Source of the DNA: Nemopilema nomurai | Lineage: Eukaryota > Cnidaria > Scyphozoa > Rhizostomeae > Rhizostomatidae | Length of the DNA: 64,000 nt | Assembly: GCA_003864495.1 (NCBI GenBank) | Contig: ML133427.1 | Location: 2,747,247-2,811,246 of the forward strand | Direction of reading: 5' to 3' | In this document: one piece after another, positions 1 to 11,100 of the stretch | How the letters are laid out: each line of letters begins with the position of its first letter | Position numbering within the stretch: the first letter of the stretch is position 1 | Position numbers and translations under genes: made by a program | Notes under the pieces: model-generated | The model's database searches: none | What the model saw: only the letters and a program-made list of their open reading frames with translations | What the model was told of the DNA's origin: nothing

Positions 1-2165
1 ACTAGCTATGCTATGTTATTATTACGTGAAAGCCGTGTGCAGTTTTGGACTAGCTATGTTGTGTTATTATTACGTGAAAGCACGCGTGCAGTTTTGGACT
101 AGCTATGCTATGTTATTATTACGTGAAAGCCGTGTGCAGTCTTGAACTAGCTATGCTATGTTATTATTACGTGAAAGCCGTGTGCAGTTTTGGACTAGCT
201 ATGTTGTGTTATTATTACGTGAAAGCACGCGTGCAGTCTTGGACTAGCTATGCTATGTTATTATTACGTGAAAGCCGTGTGCAGTTTTGGACTAGCTATG
301 CTATGTTATTATTACGTGAAAGCCGTGTGCAGTCTTGAACTAGCTATGCTATGTTATTATTACGTGAAAGCCGTGTGCAGTTTTGGACTAGCTATGTTGT
401 GTTATTATTACGTGAAAGCACGCGTGCAGTCTTGGACTAGCTATGCTATGTTATTATTACGTGAAAGCCGTGTGCAGTTTTGGACTAGCTATGCTATGTT
501 ATTATTACGTGAAAGCCGTGTGCAGTCTTGAACTAGCTATGTTGTGTTATTATTACGTGAAAGCCGTGTGCAGTTTTGGACTAGCTATGTTGTGTTATTA
601 TTACGTGAAAGCCGTGTGCAGTTTTGGACTAGCTATGCTATGTTATTATTACGTGAAAGCCGTGTGCAGTTTTGGACTAGCTATGCTATGTTATTATTAC
701 GTGAAAGCCGTGTGCAGTCTTGAACTAGCTATGCTATGTTATTATTACGTGAAAGCCGTGTGCAGTTTTGGACTAGCTATGTTGTGTTATTATTACGTGA
801 AAGCACGCGTGCAGTTTTGGACTAGCTATGCTATGTTATTATTACGTGAAAGCCGTGTGCAGTCTTGAACTAGCTATGCTATGTTATTATTACGTGAAAG
901 CCGTGTGCAGTTTTGGACTAGCTATGCTATGTTATTATTACGTGAAAGCCGTGTGCAGTCTTGAACTAGCTATGCTATGTTATTATTACGTGAAAGCCGT
1001 GTGCAGTTTTGGACTAGCTATGTTGTGTTATTATTACGTGAAAGCACGCGTGCAGTTTGGACTAGCTATGCTATGTTATTATTACGTGAAAGCCGTGTGC
1101 AGTTTTGGACTAGCTATGCTATGTTATTATTACGTGAAAGCCGTGTGCAGTCTTGGACTAGCTATGCTATGTTATTATTACGTGAAAGCCGTGTGCAGTT
1201 TTGGACTAGCTATGCTATGTTATTATTACGTGAAAGCCGTGTGCAGTCTTGAACTAGCTATGCTATGTTATTATTACGTGAAAGCCGTGTGCAGTTTTGG
1301 ACTAGCTATGTTGTGTTATTATTACGTGAAAGCACGCGTGCAGTTTTGGACTAGCTATGCTATGTTATTATTACGTGAAAGCCGTGTGCAGTCTTGAACT
1401 AGCTATGCTATGTTATTATTACGTGAAAGCCGTGTGCAGTTTTGGACTAGCTATGTTGTGTTATTATTACGTGAAAGCACGCGTGCAGTCTTGGACTAGC
1501 TATGCTATGTTATTATTACGTGAAAGCCGTGTGCAGTTTTGGACTAGCTATGCTATGTTATTATTACGTGAAAGCCGTGTGCAGTCTTGAACTAGCTATG
1601 CTATGTTATTATTACGTGAAAGCCGTGTGCAGTTTTGGACTAGCTATGTTGTGTTATTATTACGTGAAAGCACGCGTGCAGTCTTGAACTAGCTATGTTG
1701 TGTTATTATTACGTGAAAGCCGTGTGCAGTCTTGAACTAGCTATGCTATGTTATTATTACGTGAAAGCCGTGTGCAGTTTTGGACTAGCTATGTTGTGTA
1801 TTTATTACGTGAAAGCCGCGTGCAGTCTTGGACTAGCTATGTTTGTTATTATTACGTGAAAGCCGTGTGCAGTCTTGGACTAGCTATGTTATGTTATTAT
1901 TACGTGAAAGCCGTGTGCAGTCTTGAACTAGCTATGCTATGTTATTATTACGTGAAAGCCGTGTGCAGTCTTGGACTAGCTATGCTATGTTATTATTACG
2001 TGAAAGCACGTGTGCAGTTTTGGACTAGCTATGTTGTGTTATTATTACGTGAAAGCACGAGTGCAGTCTTGAACTAGCTATGCTATGTTATTATTACGTG
2101 AAAGCACGTGTGCAGTTTTGGACTAGCTATGTTGTGTTATTATTACGTGAAAGCACGAGTGCAGG
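1..2165. repeat. 48/49-bp minisatellite array (about 45 copies)
   Basis: Head-to-tail copies of a unit beginning ACTAGCTATG and ending GTGCAGTTTTGG. Two main length classes are seen: 48-bp units with GCCGTGTGCAG, and 49-bp units with GCACGCGTGCAG. CAGTTTTGGA/CAGTCTTGAA variants add further types. The 49-bp form recurs at spacings such as 145 and 193 bp, so there is higher-order organisation. Units become more divergent after about 1780 and the array ends near 2165, 28 bp before the first polycystin exon, so it lies in that gene's intron. It runs off the left edge, so its full size is unknown. Because 48 is a multiple of three, long repetitive reading frames occur in it; they are not evidence of protein. 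Confidence 0.97.
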
Positions 2166-2192
2166 ATTTTAACACGCAGTCTTTGTTGCTAG

Positions 2193-5100
2193 CTGGTCTC
2201 CTCCGTCGTGAACATGATGGGCAATGTTGACGTCAATAGCGACGCAGGGGCCCTGGCTCTAGCCAGCACGATGAGCAAATGTATGGGCACCGGCCAACTC
2301 TCAGAGGAGGCAAAGGTACTAAGTTCCTCTCTCTCTAAACCTCCCCCCGTCATTTTGTTTGTGCCGAAAGCATCAATTGACAGTCACCGCCAAAGTGGTG
2401 CCATATCTGTCACGTGTTAAACTAGCACCTCCACCATCTCCACAATGATAATCATAATATTTAAATACAAAATGAAATGCTCGAGATTATGGCCTAAGGA
2501 TTCTTAAGTAAATAGCACAAAATGAACGAAATTCATGATCTAATATTTGCTATTATAGATCTGCACTATTCATTGTCCCAGTCAACATTGCTATTTAACA
2601 CAATGCTAATTGAAATAGTTGAAAAAAACCCGCGATATGAAAGCTAATATTCAACGAGATGTTATTTTAACTTGAATGGAGATCTTTAGGTGAATATTGT
2701 ATGCTTCAAAACTTTGTGAAAAGGCAGTAACTCAACTGGAATTTCCAAGCTTCCAGCTTGTGTCTCTTATTCCAATAGATGAAAGTCTTCCTTCGCAGCT
2801 TTGTCGCTTAAATGTTTTAAGTTTATGTGACGCGATTATAATGAAATATACTTTTTCAACATACTTTGTGTTACTTTACAAATGATGAAATATTGGAAAT
2901 GACAACCATGGCCAATTTAATGTTGTATTGTCATTAGGAAGTAAGAATGCACCAGCAAAATCTTCATCGTGAAATTTTGCCAACACAGTTTGCTAATAGC
3001 GAGAAAGGAGGTCCATTGTCGTTTTTCCAATGTCACGACGCAAACCCTACCAAAATGTGATTTTTCCACAGACAAAGGCGATGAACGCCATGATGAAATG
3101 CGCCAACCAAATGGGACCGGACACTCCTCCGGACGTGGTCACCAGTGTAGCCACAAATGCTTTTGACGTCATTATGAAAGGCACAGAATCGGTACGTGAT
3201 TGTCATAGCTCCTTCTTAGTGGCATACCCATTCACGTAAACATAGGGAAATGACGTCAGAGCCTTCCAGAGTAAACCGGCCACAACTTTACTAACCTTCG
3301 ATTCGTTTTCCAAAACAGGGGGGCGGCGATGCGGACAGCAGTGACGAGACGATGCGGAACCTTGGTAGCACGTTGGCTGGAAACATGGTGGCTGGAGAGG
3401 CCCCCTTTCAGAAGAGCACTGGCAAGAGTTTGGTATCTTGTCAAGCGATGGAGCCGGGGGGTGCTGGTAGCGTTGGACTCGGCTCCGGCGGTGGCTTTGA
3501 CATGGACAGCTCTCAGCTTGGTGAAGCGGGAGCAGCCCTCCAAGCAGTTGTATGTTGGCTACTATTGTTAGCGCTCATCTTCTATTCTCATTGAGCAATG
3601 CCTTTTTCTGTATTGTTTTCCAACAGAAGTCGGATGCCCCACTTCGAGGGATTGGGTCCAATGCGTGTGAAATGACTTCCCCTCTCTTACTACCGCCTCG
3701 CCTGTTCCCATCATACTTCGTGAATTGTAGTTTGATCTCCCTCTTGCAGGGTGGGAACGGTCCTGATAAATACTCGAACAAGAGCAGCAAGGCCACTGAC
3801 GTCACGAGTGACGTAGTCAGCCTGGACATGTCGGCGGGTGGGCAGCCGCTTGCTGTGCAGAATCTTTCCCAGCCAATCAAAGTGAAGATCAAGCAGCCGA
3901 TCAACCCATACCTGCCTACGCAACATACCTCATACACGCATCTGTTGAAGGCAGTGAACCTTGTGAGCAACCCCAGTGACAATCTGTCATCCATATTCAT
4001 TGACATCAAGAATACCACCGAGGTATGTTTTCTAGAGAAAACCTGTTAGGTGATCTGTTACTGTTACGTCTTCGGTAATCATCTAGTGAAATGCAGAATT
4101 TTTAGACTGCCACAAGAAAGTAGAAAGCTATTTTACATGAAAACTTCCAGTCAAGCACTAGTTTATTTTATTTTTGTTCGCAATCTCGAAATTATGCAAT
4201 CGCTGTTTTGTTTATAACTAAACTTATTTTTTGAAGCTTGGAAGAATTTATGCTATCAATGCCATTTTGTGATGTGATCATTGTTATGAAATAATTCAGT
4301 TCGATAAAGCCAGTAAGGAAGATTTTGTCATTCCTCTCATAGATGAACGAAAGCTGCTTCTTTGTGATAATAAAGAAGGGAGTGAAGCCCAAGCTGTATG
4401 ACAATGACTTCAATTATACCCTGCCACATGTTATCGAGCGTATGAAGCCAAACGGGAAGAATAGAACGGATGAGGAAATGGCGCTCGCGTACAGCAATAG
4501 ATTTCGAATATTTTTGCACGGTGTAAATGATCTGAAAAGGGCGGCAATTGGAACGTGAGTTCTTAGTACTTGAAGTCCATTTTGAATTTGCAAATATTTA
4601 GGGACACACTTAGGCTTTCATCAGGCATATCTCAAAGCACACAGCCTCAAATTGTGAATTGGAATCATAACTGAATAAACGATTATCTATTTGCAGTTTT
4701 TGATAATGATTATCCTTTTTGATTCTGAAAATACTATCAAAGACATCTCATAAAAATGTGCTACTCCTTTTTGTGGTAGTTTAGGTTCTTGTAATTACAA
4801 TATGCTGAGATTATCATGCAGCCATGCTCACTCGAAAATATTGACCATGATGGCACATAATCTATTCTCTTACAGGTATTATGTGGCTGTATTGAACAGT
4901 CCATGCAATACCACGAACGTTACGTTACCTGTAATGACGTCTCTCGATGTTCCGGGTCTGCTGAATATGACCATACCACCGATTAACTACACGTTCCAGT
5001 CTTACACAGGAGTCTGCAAATTCTTCAACAAAACTTCGAAGAAATGGTCCGTGTCAGGTCTTGAGGTGAGCATTTGCTTTTTGTCAAAAAATTTTGGTCA

Positions 5101-8100
5101 TTCAAATCTAATGCCTATTATAGTAACAGTAGCGAAAGAATTCGATAAATCACAGGACTTCCTGTACGCAAAATTTTTGACGCACGAAAAGTATCGTTGG
5201 TCCACCGTGTTCTGTGGAGCAAATAATTCTCTTGATTAACTTGACAAATTCTTTCATTTCTTAGTCAGTTTTCCCATCTGATATCTTTCCGATGTAGCCC
5301 ATAGCCATTGAAGTTTTTTGTAGGTATGCCGTTATAAAAAATCTCTTGTCTTCAAGAATGCAATTAAAATGGTTTAATATCTGCCTAGAATGTTTTCATG
5401 CTCCATTTCTTGCCCCTTTTGCGGTTATACTCCCTAAATCGTCAGTTCTTTTCCAAACGTGAGCAGCCTCCCCTCTATAATCCTTCTTCTGCTGAGGAGC
5501 AAACTCTCCCCCATCCATTTCAGTTGGTATCCGTCTTTCATGGTGATATACCGAGATTGAACACAGAACCTCCTTTCTAGATTTCAACGGAAACGTCACA
5601 AAACTACACCGTATGCCTGACGACTCATTTATCATCGTTCGCCGGGGGTAGTGTCTTTGCCAAGCCTAACACCATCGACTTCTCCAAAGCCTTCGCCGGC
5701 TTCAGCAACATCGGTGAAAATCCAACAGTTTTTGCCACCACTCTCTCGATTATTGGCATCTATTTCTTGCTTCTGGCGTATTGTCGGTACAAGGACAAGA
5801 AAGATATCGAGAAGGTATTGTAATCAAAGCAATCATTTGTTTTATATGCTTTGATAATATGCAGCGTTTATGCGAAAGATCGGGTAGAATAAGCAGAAAT
5901 AGTAACCGCCTTATAAATAGAATTCGTCAGGTTATTAGAATGCATTGCAAAGAGTTTCTTGCTCTGAACAGTATTTAATTTCTCAATGGTATTTCTATGG
6001 TCAAATCCTCCTTTTTCTTCGACATTTATTGATGTTTTTATACCATGTCGAGTTCGGCTATAAGCTAGCTTGTTTCAACATTTCAAAGCTCTTCTTCTTC
6101 ACCCAACTGCTTTATTATCTTCTAGATCTATTCCTAGAGTCTCATTACCTTTGAATCTAAGATCACACGCTTTTTCTCGTAGATCGGTGTGTTCCCGCTT
6201 GAAGACAACCACCCCAGTGACAATTACCTGTACGAGCTGGCGGTGCAAACCGGGTTTACGAAAGGTGCTGGAACGACTTCTGACGTATTCGTGGTCCTAA
6301 ACGGGAGCCTGGGGGAAACCTCGCCTCGCAAGTTGAAGAATCCCAACCGCAAGTGTTTCAACAAGGGGGAAACGGATTCGTTCTTGCTCTCCACGCCCTT
6401 CAGCTTAGGCCAAATTAAGTCCGTTGAAGTTTGGCACAACAACACAGGCCAGTCCCCCGGCTGGTACTGCATGCAGATCCAGGTAACTGAGCTTCCTTTA
6501 GTCAGTGTGACGTCATATAGTAGAAAAGCACAGAGGAGACACGGGTTGCTTTGTTTCAAAGAACATTTTGTGCGCATGTGCAGTTTTAGATGGCTTGAAA
6601 GCGATGTCCTTTCTCCGCAACGCCTATTGTGGTCTCAGCACGAAAACGAGGCTGACCATGTCAGACTAAAGTATTTTGTCATAACATAACTTCAAAGGAT
6701 GCCGACCCGAGTGTCCCTTCGGCCTTTCTTAGTCTCAGGGCAATTCAAAAAACAAATTGCAATTAAACGTGATGCCTTTCAGATCCGCGATGTGCAGACG
6801 GATACGAAGTTCATCTTCGTTTGTAACCGCTGGCTGGCCGTGGAAGAGGATGACGGAGAAATCAAGCGGAAGATCGAGATTGCCACCAAGAATGACCTTG
6901 TTCAGTTTGACTTCCTCTTTGCACAAACCGCCCGCAAGAACCTCTACGATGGCCACATCTGGTTCTCGGTCTTCACGCGCCCACCCAGGAGCCATTTCAC
7001 TCGCTGCCAGCGGCTGGGCTGCTGCCTGACTTTGCTTTTGACGTCAATGCTGGCGAATGCCATGTTCTACAAGGACCCCGTGCCGGCCTCCAACGACCCG
7101 AACGCGCCCAAAGCCGCGCCTTCTGACTCCATTCACCTGGGGCCCATCACCATCTCCGTTGAGCAGATCAAGATCGGGTTCACAAGCAGCTTGGTGGTTG
7201 TTCCTGTCAATCTGATCATTGCGACACTGTTCCAGAAGGCCAAGCCTCGAGAGGACAAGAAGAAGGAGAAGAGCGACAAGTATTCGGCCGGCGAGGACGA
7301 TGAGGACGAAGAGTCGAGCATCGGATCGAGTCGGAACCTTGTAAGTGACGCGGTTTAATTCCCTAGTGGCTCCTAAGAGGGGGGGGGGGTGCTCCAGGGG
7401 TTTTGCAAGTTGGTGCTGAAGAAGCCAGGGCACACATATGTGTGTAGTTGATGGAACCCGCAGGAAAAGGGGTATCGATTCTTGGGAGATCTAAAAAAGG
7501 GATGGTAAAAGCCAGGGATTCTTTTATCCTGTTGTAGCTTAGTTTTCTATGGACCCGATCTTCACTCTTTCCGAATCATTGTCGATTCCTGTTTTCTAAT
7601 GGGCGAAACCATTGGGCATGTTCGTCTGCAGAAATCCCAAATTTTTTGCTTAAAAGCATCGAGTCATGGTAAATAGCGGTTTTCCACAGGCTGTTGTCTG
7701 TTTTCATGTGATAAATCAGCTTTCATGTGATCAGGCATCAACTGCGAGGTTAAAACATCATGTGTGCAATTTGCTTGACAGCCAATCAGATGATTAGCAA
7801 TTTTTGCAGTTTAGGTATACGCTTTCCATCTATCATGACTCAATGCCTTTAAGTCTAAGTGCAATCACTCACATATTATTTTTTATTTAATTATTTGTAT
7901 AAATATATTTAAAAGCGACGGCTGGTAATAATAGCGATCTTCTCCGTGTGTCAAATGTAAATACCCTTTTTGCTACTTGACGCACTGTTTTGTTTAGGTA
8001 AGCACATCAAAAATTGCTCTAGTTGAAAGGGAAAACCGCCCAAGCGTCGATATCATTGACGAGGAGCCGGAGCCGGAAATGACTGAGGAGGAGCGTGAAA

Positions 8101-11100
8101 TTGAAAAGTCGAAGAAGCGCGCGAATTTCCTGAAAATGATTTGCATTCCTGGAAATGAAGATGGCGAAGAGGAGTCTTCCGGGAAATCAAAGAAGAAGCC
8201 AAAGCCCAAGGCGACGCTGCCGCACTGGGTTATTTACATCGCGTACGTGCTGATCTTCGCCGCATCCGGAGCCGCGGCCTTCTTTGTTATCCTCTACGGA
8301 TTCCAATTCGGAAAGGAGAAGTCGGACAATTGGATGAAGTCGATGATGTTGTCGTTCTGGCAGTCAGTCCTTGTCATCCAGCCAGTCAAGGTGCGTTTCC
8401 CGTGCTTCTCGTTTACTTTGCGTTTTCATTTGACCTTCCAAGCACGTGGTTGGCACACTCGAAGCCCCTGCCTTGGCTGCTCTGCTATACTCACTAGTCT
8501 ATTCACCTTTACATAAAATGAATTTGTTAACTTTAAATGATGATTTTAGATGTTCTTTGCTTGAGAATTGAACCCTTGCTTCCCTCCTACCGTCTCTGAT
8601 ATTACTTTCAAACTTAAGATTTGCTCAGTTTCTCATATGTCATATGTAAATTAAAGACAGCATGACGAATTTAGATAACAATTGAAAAGCCTGATTATAC
8701 CTTTAAGCTCAGCATTAGATACAAACTTTGGAGATTTACTTTAATTAATAACTTTAATTAATAACTTTCAGATTTACTTTAATTAATAACTTTAAGATTT
8801 ACTTTAATTAATAACTTTAATTAATAACTTTAATTAATAACTTTAAGATTTACTTTAATTAATAACTTTAAGATTTACTTTAATTAATAACTTTAAGATT
8901 TACTTTAATTAATTCTATTCCAGTGTTTTATTTCGTACTTGGTTTACGTGTACAGTTGCTTTGGTGTAAATGCATTTTGTTGCATTTTTGTCAAGCGAAG
9001 TTTTACCTCATCAGGTTCTTGCGCTGTCTGTTCTCGTTGCAATGATTATTAAAGACCCGAAAGCGGCCAGTGAAGAAGAAGGGTCGAAGTCTGCTGGGAA
9101 GGACGAGAAGAAAGGCCAAGAGGGGAAGAAGAAGAAGAAGATTGGAGAGGACGGCGAGGAGGAAGAATCCAGCGAAGAGGAAGACGAGAACGGAGAGGAA
9201 GAAGCAAGGAAGAATCGAGAGAAGAATCTTGAATTCAAATTGCCAGATGAAAAGAAGCTAGAAGAATCAAGACAAATGCGAATGAAAGAGAAGCAGATGA
9301 AAGCAATCATAAGAGAAATTGTCGTTCATTTGCTGTTCGTTATGCTGTGTCTTTTCATCGGCTACAGTAACCTGGATCCGTTTGCGCAACAGTTTGGAAA
9401 AGGGGTCAGGAACTTCATTGGAGATGATTTGGAGAAGGTAACTAGTAGTTTATCTGCCACAGTAGAACTGCAATGTTGAAGGCACGGACAGTAGCAAACG
9501 CATATAGGGCCAAAGTCAGTCGATGAACTGGGCAATGTGCAATGATGTAGAAACCAGGGGCTAGAGGGGCAATGCTGCTCCCACTTTTTATCTAGTCGTA
9601 CAAAAGTGCCCCTGTGAGTTTCAAATGTGCCCCTTTCAAATCAAAACTCTGGAGTGGTCTATGCCCCTTTTTGGATGCTTCCTATGTTCCTTTTACCTCA
9701 GTTGTGTTGAGTTTTGAGCAAAACGACTTGTTCTCGGCATGTTTGCTCTTCATTGCCTAGCCATGTTTCGCTTCCTTCAACCAGCAAGGGTCGCCTGTGA
9801 AGAATTCTTCATTCCACGAGGCCTATTACGAGTATCAACATTTTTAATCAGACACCAATGGTCACGGTTTACTCTGCCATGTCTAGACTGTTACCAATGT
9901 TCCCCTCGACAATGCAGATGCTATTATGGTGGATTATTTCTTTTATGTGATTTTGGGAAGTTTTACAATTCATAATGAATTAACAATGATTTGCTCAAAT
10001 TTGATGGTAACGCATTCATGAAATTTAAACTCGTATATATACTTCGTGCAAATTATAGTTTCAGAGAAGGCACTGATGCTAGATTGGATCGAGTTATCTT
10101 GGTTGGCCTATCTCTTTGTTGAGTTATATAAGATAATCGTAACAGTGATATTTTCAATTACCTATATTGAGATAACATTGATTCGAATAATCTTATTAAG
10201 GTTAATCCGGATTGAGGTCATCAAGATCTTGATGAACATGATTATGATAGTTTGGATTAGGGTTTGGATTAGGGTTAGGGTTAGGGTTTGGGTTTGGGTT
10301 TGGATTAGGGTGAGTTTGACCGCAAAAGACATTCAGCCAGCATTGATATTCTTCTTATTTTCATAATTAAATTGCAATAGATCCCCTATTCCATCGTTCA
10401 CTGAGATGTGGGGCATTGCCTTTTTGGTCATTAATACCGCCGTTAATACCATTCTTCTTGAAACTTAGGTGACAAGGGTTGAAGAATACTGGGGCTGGGT
10501 TGAGAAGAAATTCATTCCTTTCCTGTTTCCTGGCAAGTGGTACAACGGCGCTCCTTACAAGCTTCAAATGGTAGCAGACACCGAGCCATCGAAAATTATA
10601 GCAATGGCCAGAATGAGACAACTACGCGTTAAGAAGAGTACGTTTGCTCAATATTCCTGCTCTTTTCCGCGAGCCAATGTTCTTTTTGTCATTCTTTATC
10701 TTTTTTGTGTGGTTCATTTATCTTTATTAAGATCTTCATTTTCGCTTTTTGTACAATATCAGTTACGTTTTCAAACGTTTTGAAATTTTTGAAGATATTT
10801 ATCAATTACTAAAAAGAGTTATGAAACAGTCAGAAATTTCAGTCAATATGGGTATGATCAAATCATGTTGACAAGAGGTCATTTTAATGCAATACGACAG
10901 AAGGGAGCTATTGGGTTTCTATTGGAAACTTAAATACTTAAACTTTATAATTTGGGTGTTTAAAACCTTTTGCAACCTCTGGTATCTAAATTTGGCAGTT
11001 AATGGCGTTGCCCCGTTTTCCTCTTAAGAAATCAACTCGTCAACTTGAACAGTATGTTTATAAACTGTCCACTGGTTGTAATTGTAGCTTACATCTTAGT

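Noticed and set aside
105..2077. Long repetitive open frames (MLCYYYVKAVCS... periodic peptides) in the minisatellite
   Set aside because: They arise because the 48-bp unit is a multiple of three; frames change at every 49-bp unit, no start context or partner exons are seen, and the array lies in an intron.
3625..3749. Upstream extension of the polycystin exon at 3750 (frame open back to 3552)
   Set aside because: Sequence is pyrimidine-rich intron-like and a strong CTCTTGCAG acceptor lies at 3741-3749.
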